Assembly (NCBI RefSeq): GCF_900091625.1
Contig: NZ_FMIC01000002.1
Coordinates: 5,394,001 to 5,458,000 of the forward strand
DNA: 64,000 bases
Reading direction: 5' to 3'
From: Micromonospora peucetia
GTDB lineage: Bacteria > Actinomycetota > Actinomycetes > Mycobacteriales > Micromonosporaceae
In this document: positions 16,873 to 25,720 of the stretch, in pieces
How the letters are laid out: the number at the start of each line of letters is the position of its first letter
Numbering within the stretch: position 1 is the stretch's first letter
Translations under genes and position numbers: made by a program
Notes under the pieces: generated by a model
Databases searched by the model: none
Told to the model about the DNA's origin: nothing
Seen by the model: only the letters and a program-made list of their open reading frames with translations

Positions 16873-18123
16873 GTGAACACCCGCGCACCGCTGGACGTCG
16901 ACCTGGCGTTGGTCGGCGGTGGCGGCGCGGCGTCGCTGGTCCTCGCCGCCCTGGACCGGCACGGGGTGCGCGACCTGCGGATCGCCGTCATCGACCCGGT
17001 CCACCGGCGCGGCCAGGACCGGACCTGGGCATTCTGGGACCGTCCCGGCGGCGACCTGGACCCGCTGCTGGCCGCGAGTTGGCCCCAGGCCGAGGTGGTC
17101 ACGCCCGCCGGCCACCGCGTCCTCGACCTGGCCCCCCTGCGGTACGCCATGCTGCGCTCGGGCCCGGTCTACGACCGGGCTGCCGAGGCCGAGCGGCGGC
17201 TCGGGGTGCGGCGGATCACCGCGCCCGTCGACGCCCTGCACGACGACGGCGGGCACGTCACCGTTCACGCCGGCGACGGCGGGCCCGCCGTCCGCGCGTC
17301 CTGGGTGCTGGACTCCCGGCCCCGGCCACCCCGGCGCCCCGGACGCACCAACTGGCTCCAGCACTTTCGGGGCTGGTGGCTGGAGTCCGACACGCCGGTC
17401 TTCGACCCGGCGCGGGCCGTCCTGATGGACTTCCGCACCCCGCAGCCCGCCCGGGGAGTGTCGTTCGGCTACGTCCTGCCGGTCAGCGACCGGTACGCCC
17501 TGGTGGAGTACACGGAGTTCGGCCCCGCCCTGCTCACCGACGCCGGGTACGACACGGCGCTGGCCGGCTACCGGGAACTGCTCGGCCTCGACCCGACCCG
17601 GCTGAGGGTACGGGAGGTGGAGAACGGGGTGATCCCGATGACCGACGGCCCGTTCGAGGCCAGACCCTCGCCCCGGGTGGTCCGTCTCGGCACGGCCGGC
17701 GGCGCCACCCGACCCTCCACCGGCTTCACCTTCTCCGCCATGCACCGCCAGGCCGAGCAGGTCGCCCGTGCCCTGATCGCCGGCCGCCCGCCGGTGCCCG
17801 ATCCCGCGTACCCCCGTCGGCACCGCTGGATGGACGCGGTCGCGCTCCGGGCGTTGGACGCCGGCGGTGTCGGCGGGCCGGACTTCTTCGGCCGGCTCTT
17901 CGACCGCAACCCCGCCGAGCGGGTGCTGCGGTTCCTCGACGGCGCCACCACCCCGGCGGAGGAGGTGGCGCTGATGAGTTCCACCCGGCTGCTGCCGATG
18001 GTCGCCGCCACCGCCGGCGACGCCGCGGCCCGGCTGCGCGACCGCCTCGACCCGGCCCGGCGGTCGGCGACGTGGACGGTCCCGCGGCCGGTGGTCGGCG
18101 ACCGGGCCGACGCGGACGGCTGA
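16873..18123 (+). CDS. crtY: Lycopene cyclase (CrtY-like)
   Basis: FAD-dependent carotenoid cyclase of 416 aa. The N-terminal dinucleotide-binding GGGGAAS is at residues 15-21. The family segments DRTWAFWD, YAMLRS, FRGWWLE, MDFRTPQ and FGYVLPVSDRYALVEYTEF are clear, and GGATRPSTGFTFSAMHRQA closes the fold. It makes beta-ionone rings from lycopene. No other carotenoid gene lies nearby, so the pathway must be encoded elsewhere. GTG is the only reasonable start; the upstream ribosome site is weak. Confidence 0.88.
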   Translation: MNTRAPLDVDLALVGGGGAASLVLAALDRHGVRDLRIAVIDPVHRRGQDRTWAFWDRPGGDLDPLLAASWPQAEVVTPAGHRVLDLAPLRYAMLRSGPVYDRAAEAERRLGVRRITAPVDALHDDGGHVTVHAGDGGPAVRASWVLDSRPRPPRRPGRTNWLQHFRGWWLESDTPVFDPARAVLMDFRTPQPARGVSFGYVLPVSDRYALVEYTEFGPALLTDAGYDTALAGYRELLGLDPTRLRVREVENGVIPMTDGPFEARPSPRVVRLGTAGGATRPSTGFTFSAMHRQAEQVARALIAGRPPVPDPAYPRRHRWMDAVALRALDAGGVGGPDFFGRLFDRNPAERVLRFLDGATTPAEEVALMSSTRLLPMVAATAGDAAARLRDRLDPARRSATWTVPRPVVGDRADADG

Positions 18124-18137
18124 GGTAGGTTGCCGAC

Positions 18138-18617
18138 ATGGTGGACGAGACGACCGGCAGGGTCGTGCAGATCTGGACCGACGGCGCGTGCAGCGGCAAC
18201 CCCGGCCCCGGCGGGTGGGGTGTGCTGCTGCGCTACGGCGCGCACGAGCGGGAACTGTGCGGCGGCGAGGCGACCCCGACCACCAACAACCGGATGGAGC
18301 TGATGGCGGCCATCCAGGCCCTGGAGGGCCTGACCCGGGCGGCCACCGTCGAGCTGCACACCGACAGCACGTACGTGCGCAACGGCATCACGAGCTGGCT
18401 GGCCTCGTGGAAACGCAACGGATGGCGGACGGCCGCGAAGCAGCCGGTCAAGAACGCCGACCTGTGGCAGCGGCTGGAGGCCGCGTGCACCCGGCACCAG
18501 GTCACCTGGCTGTGGGTGAAGGGGCACAACGGCCACCCGGAGAACGAGCGCGCCGACGCGCTGGCCAACCGGGGCATGACCGAGGCCCGTACGTCGGCGG
18601 TGCCCGCCGGCCGCTGA
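18138..18617 (+). CDS. rnhA: Ribonuclease HI
   Basis: Cleaves the RNA strand of RNA-DNA hybrids. At 159 aa it has the usual bacterial length. The catalytic acids are all visible: Asp15 ([10 protein letters not shown]), Glu54 (NNRMELMA), Asp76 (HTDSTY) and Asp140 (ERADALA). The [10 protein letters not shown] flap with its conserved His is intact, and [13 protein letters not shown] forms the basic substrate-binding helix. It starts 15 bp after the cyclase gene and may be co-transcribed, though the functions are unrelated. Confidence 0.96.
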   Translation: MVDETTGRVVQIWTDGACSGNPGPGGWGVLLRYGAHERELCGGEATPTTNNRMELMAAIQALEGLTRAATVELHTDSTYVRNGITSWLASWKRNGWRTAAKQPVKNADLWQRLEAACTRHQVTWLWVKGHNGHPENERADALANRGMTEARTSAVPAGR

Positions 18618-18636
18618 CCTGATTGCCGGCTCGCCC

Positions 18637-18698
18637 GCCGGTCTGTTCAGCGGCCGGTAGGCGGGTCGCCGGTCTGTTCAGCGGCCGGTAGGCGGGTC
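18637..18698. repeat. Perfect 31-bp tandem duplication
   Basis: Two identical, directly abutting 31-bp copies (18637-18667, 18668-18698) lie between rnhA and the next, converging gene. It looks like a recent slippage duplication in non-coding DNA. Confidence 0.9.
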
Positions 18699-18708
18699 GC
18701 TGGTCAGG

Positions 18709-18939
18709 TCACTCGGTGCGGCTCGGGTCGGTGGTGCCGGAGACGGCGTCCACGTCGTAGCCGGCGCGGCTGACCTCCCGGGCCGAACGCCGCTCCTCCG
18801 CCGGCAGATCGGCGAAGTCGTCGCCGGTGTCGTCGGTGCTGTGCAGGGACTCGCCCGGCGGTCGCAGCGACGCCTGCATGGCGGTGGCGCCGTCCGGCTC
18901 GTCGGTGGCGGCCCGGTCGAAACGGTTCTGATCGCTCAT
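18709..18939 (-). CDS. Small acidic protein of unknown function
   Basis: A 76-aa, acidic, hydrophilic and probably disordered protein with no membrane segment or cysteine. I do not recognise a domain. The ATG has GGCAGGAG at the correct distance, and codon use matches the neighbours, which argues for a real gene. It lies downstream of another small acidic gene on the same strand; the two may be co-transcribed. Confidence 0.6.
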   Translation of the reverse strand: MSDQNRFDRAATDEPDGATAMQASLRPPGESLHSTDDTGDDFADLPAEERRSAREVSRAGYDVDAVSGTTDPSRTE

Positions 18940-18982
18940 GTCGCACTCCTGCCCCCGGAACGTGCCCGCAAACGTGTGGTGC

Positions 18983-19219
18983 TCAGCGCGCCGCGTCCGG
19001 ATGGCCCGGCATGCCGGACCCGCCGCTGGAACTGCCCGACGCGCCGCCCGTCATGCCGGACCCGTCATCCTCGGTGACCAGGTCGGGCTTCGCCGTCGTG
19101 TCGTCCGGCGCGGGGACGTCGGTGTCCGCCTCCACCTGGACCAGCCGAACCTGCCCGGCCTCGTCCTCGGCGTGCGCCGGGTCGACCGGCAGCTCACCGT
19201 CGCGCGCCCGATACCCCAC
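18983..19219 (-). CDS. Small acidic Gly/Ser-rich protein of unknown function
   Basis: A 78-aa protein with an acidic N-terminal part (EDEAGQVRLVQVEADTD) and a Gly/Ser-rich tail, predicted disordered. No recognised domain, signal peptide or membrane segment. The GTG start has GGGGGAGG upstream. It lies 43 bp upstream of the 76-aa gene on the same strand. Both encoded proteins are small and acidic, and their roles are unknown. Confidence 0.5.
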   Translation of the reverse strand: MGYRARDGELPVDPAHAEDEAGQVRLVQVEADTDVPAPDDTTAKPDLVTEDDGSGMTGGASGSSSGGSGMPGHPDAAR

Positions 19220-19561
19220 CGCTGCCTCCCCCTACCCTCCGTCGACCGTCCGCCGACGCCGTATCCGCCCCCGCCTACCCCCGGCCACCCCCACGAAACC
19301 CCGCCCGCCCCCGCCCTTCCTGACCTGGGCCCGGCCGCGGCCCGGCCCGGCGTGGCGCGCCGCGTGCGGCGATCATGCACTTTGTGCCCCCGCATACCGT
19401 CGCAATCCGGTCATTGCGGGGGCCGTAACTGCATGATCGCGAACAGCGAGGCGGAAGGGAAGGGAGCGGGAAGGGAGGGGAGGGGGCGGAAGGGAGGGGA
19501 GCGGGGAAGGGAGGGCGGGAGGGGTGGTGCGGAGGGAGGGGGTGGGTCGGGGACGGGTGGG
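19220..19561. other. Gap with C-rich arm, palindromic repeat and G-rich arm
   Basis: No gene. From left to right it holds a C-rich, plus-strand-pyrimidine stretch (about 19228-19322), a 72-bp palindromic element (19369-19440), and a strongly G-rich purine stretch (19453 onward) that runs into the 3' end of the next gene. Confidence 0.7.
19369..19440. repeat. 72-bp interrupted palindrome, REP-like element
   Basis: Outer arms GCGATCATGCA (19369-19379) and TGCATGATCGC (19430-19440) and inner arms GCCCCCGCA (19386-19394) and TGCGGGGGC (19415-19423) are perfect. A six-base mismatched bulge lies on each side and a 20-base loop in the centre. The layout resembles dispersed palindromic repeats of actinomycete genomes; copy number cannot be judged here. 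Confidence 0.75.
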
Positions 19562-19608
19562 TCAGCGGTGGTGTGGTGGGTGGGTGGGGCGGGTGGGGGA
19601 GCGTGGGG
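19453..19608 (+). repeat. G-run tract with G-quadruplex potential
   Basis: More than twenty runs of three or more G, mostly separated by one to five bases, lie on the plus strand. The last ~45 bases overlap the 3' end of the minus-strand pentapeptide gene. Such spacing is compatible with several intramolecular quadruplexes. Confidence 0.7.
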
Positions 19609-20461
19609 CGCGACGTCGTGGGGTGAGCGACAGCGGTGACCAGTGCCCGGGGCGCGTCCGGCCGGGCGGCAGAGCGGTGTGCCGGTCGCCCCGGGCCGCG
19701 TCGAGCTGCGACTGGTGCAGGAACAGGCTGGCGGAGAGGTCCGCGCCGCGCAGGTCGGCCCCGCGCAGGTCGGCGCCGGTCAGGTCGGCCAGGCCGAGGT
19801 CGACGCCGCGCAGGTCGGCGCCGATCAGCAGCGCCCCGCGCAGGTTCGCCCGGCGCAGATCGGCCCGGCGCAGGTCGACGCCGAAAAGTTGGGCGCCCCG
19901 CCGGTCCGCGCCGGGCCGGCCGCCCCGGGCCCGGGCCGCGTCCCCGGCGCGGGACAGCAACGGGTTGACCCGTCCCCGGTACGCGTCCACGTCGAGCGCC
20001 AGCAGCGTCTGCGCGGGCTCGCGGGTCAGCCGTCCGGTCTCGTGGAGCGCGCCGGACAACTCGTCGCGCAGCGGCTGCGGCGGGCGGGATGCGAGCGCCT
20101 CGGTCAGGTACCAGAGCAGTTCGTGCAGCGGTCGCATCACCGCGAACGTGTCGAACATGTTCGTCGCCGTCTCCGGTGCGTCGCGCCAGTCCCGCCCGCC
20201 GAAGGTGAGCTGGGCCACCCGCTGCCCGGCGCCGAAGCAGTCGAAGACGGTGCAGCCGGGAAAACCCCGGTCGCGCAGGTCGGCGTGGATGCCGCAGCGC
20301 GAGTCGGCCCGCAGGTTCGGGCAGGGCTGGCCGGCGGGCTTGTCGATGGCGAAGTCAGCCGACGCGGAGAAGGCGGGGGCGACGCAGCAGAGCCCGAAGC
20401 ACCGGGCGCAGTCGGCACGCAGTCCGTCCGCTGACGAGGTCGCCTCGGGGGTTTCCGACAC
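19562..20461 (-). CDS. YkgJ-like cysteine-cluster protein with pentapeptide repeats
   Basis: A 299-aa protein of unknown function. The N-terminal part has a CARCFGLCC cluster and further cysteines through CTVFDCF, matching the YkgJ-type zinc/iron-chelating region. Residues 190-250 are A(D/N)LR-type pentapeptide repeats ([20 protein letters not shown] and neighbours), which form a right-handed beta helix. The last ~30 residues are Arg/Pro/His-rich because they are encoded by the G-rich tract, and may be poorly conserved. GTG start with AGGAG upstream. No signal peptide. Confidence 0.82.
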   Translation of the reverse strand: MSETPEATSSADGLRADCARCFGLCCVAPAFSASADFAIDKPAGQPCPNLRADSRCGIHADLRDRGFPGCTVFDCFGAGQRVAQLTFGGRDWRDAPETATNMFDTFAVMRPLHELLWYLTEALASRPPQPLRDELSGALHETGRLTREPAQTLLALDVDAYRGRVNPLLSRAGDAARARGGRPGADRRGAQLFGVDLRRADLRRANLRGALLIGADLRGVDLGLADLTGADLRGADLRGADLSASLFLHQSQLDAARGDRHTALPPGRTRPGHWSPLSLTPRRRAPRSPTRPTHPPHHR

Positions 20462-20697
20462 GCTGACCGTTCTCCTGCCGATGGGGGTCCCGCCGGCGGC
20501 GTCGCGGGCGGAGGCTCACATTGTCCCGCCGCCGTACCGGTCAGCGGGCAGCGGGAGTCATCCAGCGATCCCGATCCATGCGGGGGATTGTCGGCGTCGA
20601 TGCGTTCTGTCATTCTCCAGCGTGGATGCCGCCAGTGACGGTCGCCGATCCAGAGGGCCGTGCCGTGGTGGCGCCTTCATCTGCCGGAGGGACGCTC

Positions 20698-23490
20698 GTG
20701 AAGCGTAGACGCCGCCATCTGCTCGCAGGACTGGCGGTCGGTGCCCTGGTGGTATCGACCGGTCTCGTCGGAATCCACTTCGCCGGCGCCGAGGTGCCGG
20801 TCCCCGCCGCCGCGGCCGGCGACGGGGAGATGCCGGGGGCGCTCGGCGCCCACATGGAGCGGCTGCGCCAGGCCGTGCCGGGCAGCGACGGCATGTCGCC
20901 GGACGGGCCCGGCAACGCCGCGCAGCAGGAGTTCCTGGAGCGTGCCTACCCGGCCAACACGATCAGCATCGCCCAGATCGACCGGTCCAAGTCGGCGTAC
21001 TCGGCTGCCGAGCGGCGCGCCGGCGGTAGCCGTGGCTGGACCAACATCGGCCCCAGCGAGGCGCTCTACCCGTTCACCGAGTTCCGCAACGCCTCGAACT
21101 ACGTGCCGAACGCGTACGTGGCGGGTGGCCGGGTGACCTCCATCGACATCGCGCCGGACTGCAACGCCCTGCTCTGCCGGGCGTACGTCACGCCGGCCGG
21201 CGGCGGCGTCTGGGGCACCCTGAACGTCCTCGCCGCCGAGCCGAAGTGGTTCTACCTGGGCGGGCCGCTGGGCATCAACGCGGCCGGCTCGGTCAAGATC
21301 GACCGTAACGACAAGACCGGCCTGACCATCTACGTCGGCACCGGCGAGGCGAACACCTGCGCCTCCGGCTGCGTCGCCGGCGTCGGCCTGTACAAGTCGA
21401 CCAACGGCGGCGTCACCTGGAAGGGCCCGCTCGGCAAGGACGCCCTCGCCGGCAAGGGCATCGGCGAGATCACCATCAAGCCCGGCGACCCGAGGACGCT
21501 CTACGTCGCCACCACCACCGCCCTGCGCGGCATGTCCGGCGCCTGCTGCACCGGCGTCACCCGGCCGGTGCCCGACGCCGAGAAGTGGGGCCTCTACAAG
21601 TCCACCGACGGCGGCGCGAACTGGCGGTTCATCCACAACGGCTCGGCCGACGCGACCCAGTGCACCGGCAGCGCCGCCGAATACGGCAACACCACCACCT
21701 GCTCGCCGCGCGGCGTGCGCTACGTCAAGCTCGACCCGCGTGACGCGAACACCGTCTACGCCTCCTCGTACGCCCGAGGGGTCTGGCGCTCCGCGGACGG
21801 CGGCGCCACCTGGACGCAGATCAAGCCCTCACTGAACCCGGCCGTCTTCCAGACCCGGGCCGCGATCGACGTGACCGCCCTGCCCAACGGCAAGACCCGG
21901 ATGTACGTCTACGAGGGCAACCTCGGCAACCCGTACTCGCGGCTGTTGCGCAGCGACGACGTGGCCGGCGGCGTCCCCGCGTTCACCGACCTGAGCAGCG
22001 CCAACCCGGCCGACCCGGGGTACGCCACCTACAACCAGTGCACCGGCCAGTGCTGGTACGACGTGTTCGTGCACACCCCGGCCGGGCACCCGGACATCGT
22101 CTACACCGGCGGCTCGTACGTCTACGGCGAGACCGTCGCCCACAAGCGGGCGGTGGTCCTGTCCACCGACGCCGGCGTCAGCGGCACCGACATGACCTTC
22201 GACGGCACCGACGAGGTGCACCCCAACGGCCTGCACCCCGACCAGCACGCCCTGGTCACCAACCCGCGCAACCCGTACCAGTTCTTCGAGGCCAACGACG
22301 GCGGCGTGATGCGCTCCAGCGGCCAGTTCGTGGACCGGTCGGCCTGGTGCGACAACCCGGACCGCAACCTCGCCACCGACGCCCAGAAGAACCGCTGCCG
22401 GCAGATGCTGTCGAGGATCCCGTCGAAGCTGGACGGCATCAACAACGGCATGAACACGTTGCAGTTCATCAGCCTGTCGGCCAGCCCGCACGACCACCGC
22501 CTGCTCCAGGGCGGCACCCAGGACAACGGCACCTGGGAGAACAAGGGCGAGCGTCGGCGCTGGGTCAACACGATGATCGGTGACGGCGGCGCGTCCGGCT
22601 TCGACGTCGGCAGGCCGGAGTTCCGCTTCCACACCTTCTACGACGCCTCGCCCGAGGTGAACTTCAACAACGGTGACGTCGGCAGTTGGATCTCGATCTC
22701 CGACCCGGTCTTCGGACAGCCGGGCACCCTGTTCTACGCCCCGGTGATGAGTGACCCGAAGGTGAGCGGCACGATCTTCGCCGGCACCGCGCGCACCGTC
22801 TACCGGACGAAGACCTTCGGCCTGGGCGACCGGAGCCTGGCCGAGGCCGACCGGATCTGCAACACCTGGACCGGCACCTTCGAGGCGCAGTGCGGCGACT
22901 TCGCCCCGCTGGGCACGGTCAACCTGACCGACGCCGGGTGGGGCGACCGGGCCGGCGGCGCCGTCTCGGTCATCGAGCGGGTCGGCACCGACTCGGCCAC
23001 GGCGTACGCGGCCACCAGCACCGGCCGGGTGTTCGTGTCCCGCAACGTCGACGCCGAGCCGGCGTCGGCGGTCACCTGGACGCGGATCGACACCGCCGCC
23101 ACGCCGAACCGCTTCGTCACCGGCATCCACGTCGACCCGGCCGACCCGGCCCGGGCGTGGGTCTCCTACAGCGGGTTCAACTCGAACACCCCCGCCACCC
23201 TCGGGCACGCGTTCGAGGTGAAGCTGGCCGGCGCCGGCACGACCTGGACCGACCGGTCGTACGACTTCGGCGACCAGCCGATCACCGACCTGGTCCGCGA
23301 CGACGTCACCGGCGACCTGTACGCGGCCACCGACTTCGGCGTGCTGCGGCTGGCCAGGGGCGCCACCAGTTGGGTCAAGGCGGCCCGTGGCATGCCGAAC
23401 GTGGAGGTCGCCGGCCTGACCATCGTGCCGGGCGAGCGGGTGCTCTACGCCGCCTCGCACGGACTCGGCGCCTGGCAGCTCACCCTCTGA
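20698..23490 (+). CDS. Secreted beta-propeller protein with BNR/Asp-box repeats (sortilin/VPS10-like)
   Basis: Exported protein of 930 aa. An Arg-rich n-region (KRRRRH) and hydrophobic core (LAGLAVGALVVSTGLVGIHFAGA) make the signal peptide. The mature part is built of propeller blades with Asp-box motifs: KSTNGGVTWKG, KSTDGGANWRF, RSADGGATWTQ and later relatives. The overall layout recalls VPS10-like or exo-glycosidase propellers, but I see no clear catalytic set. GTG 20698 is chosen because GGAGG is 7 bp upstream and a signal peptide follows directly. It ends only 26 bp before a sugar ABC permease, so it is probably part of that operon. Confidence 0.88.
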   Translation: MKRRRRHLLAGLAVGALVVSTGLVGIHFAGAEVPVPAAAAGDGEMPGALGAHMERLRQAVPGSDGMSPDGPGNAAQQEFLERAYPANTISIAQIDRSKSAYSAAERRAGGSRGWTNIGPSEALYPFTEFRNASNYVPNAYVAGGRVTSIDIAPDCNALLCRAYVTPAGGGVWGTLNVLAAEPKWFYLGGPLGINAAGSVKIDRNDKTGLTIYVGTGEANTCASGCVAGVGLYKSTNGGVTWKGPLGKDALAGKGIGEITIKPGDPRTLYVATTTALRGMSGACCTGVTRPVPDAEKWGLYKSTDGGANWRFIHNGSADATQCTGSAAEYGNTTTCSPRGVRYVKLDPRDANTVYASSYARGVWRSADGGATWTQIKPSLNPAVFQTRAAIDVTALPNGKTRMYVYEGNLGNPYSRLLRSDDVAGGVPAFTDLSSANPADPGYATYNQCTGQCWYDVFVHTPAGHPDIVYTGGSYVYGETVAHKRAVVLSTDAGVSGTDMTFDGTDEVHPNGLHPDQHALVTNPRNPYQFFEANDGGVMRSSGQFVDRSAWCDNPDRNLATDAQKNRCRQMLSRIPSKLDGINNGMNTLQFISLSASPHDHRLLQGGTQDNGTWENKGERRRWVNTMIGDGGASGFDVGRPEFRFHTFYDASPEVNFNNGDVGSWISISDPVFGQPGTLFYAPVMSDPKVSGTIFAGTARTVYRTKTFGLGDRSLAEADRICNTWTGTFEAQCGDFAPLGTVNLTDAGWGDRAGGAVSVIERVGTDSATAYAATSTGRVFVSRNVDAEPASAVTWTRIDTAATPNRFVTGIHVDPADPARAWVSYSGFNSNTPATLGHAFEVKLAGAGTTWTDRSYDFGDQPITDLVRDDVTGDLYAATDFGVLRLARGATSWVKAARGMPNVEVAGLTIVPGERVLYAASHGLGAWQLTL

Positions 23491-23516
23491 GGCAGGCGAC
23501 CATCGGCGACAACCGG

Positions 23517-24371
23517 GTGCGGGGCCGTGTGCGCGGCCCCGCACCGCTGCCCGAGGCGGCCGGCCGGGTCTGGCGTACCCTCGGCGCGGCCTTCGTCCTG
23601 CTCGTCTTCGTCCCGCCGTTGCTGCTGCTGGTCTCCGGTTCGTTCACCGAGCCGGGACTGCCGCCACCGCCCACCCCGCAGCTCGTGCCGGAGCCGGTGT
23701 CCACCACCGGCTACGAGCAGGCCGTCGAGCTGGGCGGGCTGCTGCGCGCCTCGCTCAACTCGGTCCTGGTCGCCCTGGTCGCGGTGCCGTTGAGCGTGCT
23801 CGTCGCCTCCCTGGCCGGTTTCGCGCTGGCCCGGGTGGCCCCGCGCGTCACCGGCGTCGTCGCGGCGGCCTCCCTGGTCGCGCTGATGGTGCCGGCCACG
23901 GCGCTGCTGGTGCCCCGCTTCGCGATCTTCCGGATGCTCGGCCTGACCGACACCCTGGTGCCACTGGTCGCCCCGGCGCTGCTGGGCACTTCGCCGCTCT
24001 ACGTCCTGGTCTACTACCTGGCGTTCCGGGCGCTGCCGGCGGAGCTCTACGACGCCTGCCTGGTGGAGGACCTCTCACCGGCGCGCACCTGGTGGCGGGT
24101 GGCCCTCCCGCTGGTCCGCCCGGTCACCGCCGGCCTCACCGCGCTGACTTTCGTGCTCACCTGGTCGAACTTCCTCGACCCGCTGGTCTACGTGTACGAC
24201 CGCGACCTGTTCACCCTGCCGCTGGCGCTGCGCTCCCTGTCGGTGCTGGACCCGACGAACTTCCCGGTGTTCCTGGCCGGCGCGGTGCTGGCCACGGTGC
24301 CGGCGCTGGCCGTCTTCGTGCTCGCCCAGCGGCGCTTCCTCCACCACGACGACCCGACGGGACGAGACTGA
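23517..24371 (+). CDS. Sugar ABC transporter permease, MalG type
   Basis: Inner-membrane permease of the CUT1 carbohydrate family, about 284 aa. Six membrane helices are expected; the first is AAFVLLVFVPPLLLLVSGSF. The EAA loop reads ELYDACLVEDLSPARTWWRVALPLVRP, with the conserved Gly replaced by Leu. GTG at 23517 is taken as start; another GTG at 23529 is equally possible. It lies between the secreted propeller gene and the binding-protein gene. Confidence 0.88.
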   Translation: MRGRVRGPAPLPEAAGRVWRTLGAAFVLLVFVPPLLLLVSGSFTEPGLPPPPTPQLVPEPVSTTGYEQAVELGGLLRASLNSVLVALVAVPLSVLVASLAGFALARVAPRVTGVVAAASLVALMVPATALLVPRFAIFRMLGLTDTLVPLVAPALLGTSPLYVLVYYLAFRALPAELYDACLVEDLSPARTWWRVALPLVRPVTAGLTALTFVLTWSNFLDPLVYVYDRDLFTLPLALRSLSVLDPTNFPVFLAGAVLATVPALAVFVLAQRRFLHHDDPTGRD

Positions 24372-24397
24372 CGATGCGACCGGGGACGGAACCGACG

Positions 24398-25720
24398 ATG
24401 CGACCGAAGGCGTTGCTCGCGCTGCTGCTCACCGCCGTGCTGGCCGTTGCCGGCTGCGGCTCCGGCTCCGGGTCGTCCGGCGACGGGCCGGTGCGGCTGC
24501 TGGTCTTCGGCGCCCCCGAGGAACTCGCCGCCTACCGCACCCTCGTCGAGGCGTACGAGAAGGCGCGCCCCGGCTCCGACGTGCAGCTCGTCGAGGCCAG
24601 TGACCGCAAGGACCTGTTGGCCCGGCTGGCCACCTCGGTGGCCGGCGGCGCCCCGCCGGACCTGTTCCTGATGAACTACCGCTTCTACGGCCAGTTCGCC
24701 GCCAAGGACGTCATCGAGCCGCTGGACGACCGCCTGGCCGCCTCCCAGGCCGTCGACCCGGCCGACTACTACCCGGTGGCGTGGGACGCCTTCCGGTGGA
24801 AGGACCGGCAGCTCTGCCTGCCGCAGAACGTCTCCAGCCTGGCCGTCTACTACAACCGCACCCTGTTCGCGAAGTACGGCGTGCCCGAGCCGAGGGCCGG
24901 CTGGACCTGGAACGACCTGCTCACCACCGCGACCGCGATGACCCGCGACTCCCGCGGCGTGGTCGTCAAGGCCACCGAGAGCGAGGGCGCGGCCCTGCGT
25001 CCGGCCGTGCACGGACTCGGCGTCGAGCCGTCGATCATCCGGCTCGCCCCGTTCGTCTGGTCGGCCGGCGGCGAGATCGTCGACGACCCGGCGAAGCCGA
25101 CCCGGCTGACCCTGGACACCCCGGCCGCCCGGGAGGCGCTGAAGAACCTCGTCGACCTGCGGCTGGCGTACGGGGTGGTGCCCACTGACGAGGAGGTGGA
25201 GGCCGAGGACGACGAGTCGCGCTTCGCCAACGGGCGGCTGGCGATGCTGATGAGTTCCCGCCGGTCCACCACCACGTTCCGCTCGATCACCGGCTTCGAG
25301 TGGGACGTCGCGCCGCTGCCCGTCTACCGGGAGCAGGTCGGGGTGTTGCACTCCGACGCGTACTGCATGACCCGGGGCGCGAAGCGCAAGGACGCCGCGT
25401 GGCGGTTCCTGGAGTTCGCCATCGCCGAGGAGGGCCAGCGGATCATCGCGGCCACCGGCCGCACCGTCCCGTCCCACATCGGGGTCTCGCAGTCGCCGGC
25501 CTTCCTCGGGCCCGCCCAGCCGCCGCGCAGCGCGAAGGTCTTCCTCGACGCCATCCCCACCGTCCGGACGCTGCCCACCGTCTCCACCTGGCCGGAGATC
25601 GAGGACGTCACCTACGGCATCCTGGAGAACGCCATGCACCGGGGCGACCGGCTCGACGACGTCATCCGCGACCTCGACCGGCAGACCCGTCCGATCTTCG
25701 CCCGCGGTGAGCACGGGTGA
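24398..25720 (+). CDS. Sugar-binding lipoprotein of ABC transporter (SBP family 1)
   Basis: Extracellular solute-binding lipoprotein of 440 aa. A classic lipoprotein signal (MRPKALLALLLTAVLAVAGC) places the lipid-modified Cys at residue 20. The mature protein has the family-1 layout, with PPDLFLMNYRFYGQFAAKD early and a C-terminal WPEIEDVTYGILE segment. It captures a carbohydrate for the flanking permeases. An in-frame ATG at 24374, 2 bp after the permease stop, is an alternative start and would lengthen the signal by eight residues. Confidence 0.9.
   Translation: MRPKALLALLLTAVLAVAGCGSGSGSSGDGPVRLLVFGAPEELAAYRTLVEAYEKARPGSDVQLVEASDRKDLLARLATSVAGGAPPDLFLMNYRFYGQFAAKDVIEPLDDRLAASQAVDPADYYPVAWDAFRWKDRQLCLPQNVSSLAVYYNRTLFAKYGVPEPRAGWTWNDLLTTATAMTRDSRGVVVKATESEGAALRPAVHGLGVEPSIIRLAPFVWSAGGEIVDDPAKPTRLTLDTPAAREALKNLVDLRLAYGVVPTDEEVEAEDDESRFANGRLAMLMSSRRSTTTFRSITGFEWDVAPLPVYREQVGVLHSDAYCMTRGAKRKDAAWRFLEFAIAEEGQRIIAATGRTVPSHIGVSQSPAFLGPAQPPRSAKVFLDAIPTVRTLPTVSTWPEIEDVTYGILENAMHRGDRLDDVIRDLDRQTRPIFARGEHG

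Noticed and set aside
18637..18698. Possible CRISPR-like repeat
   Set aside because: Only two copies, directly abutting with no spacer and no cas gene. It is a tandem duplication.
21829..23544. Long minus-strand open frame opposite the propeller gene
   Set aside because: Shadow of third-position GC bias. No recognisable domain, and the propeller gene on the other strand is convincing.
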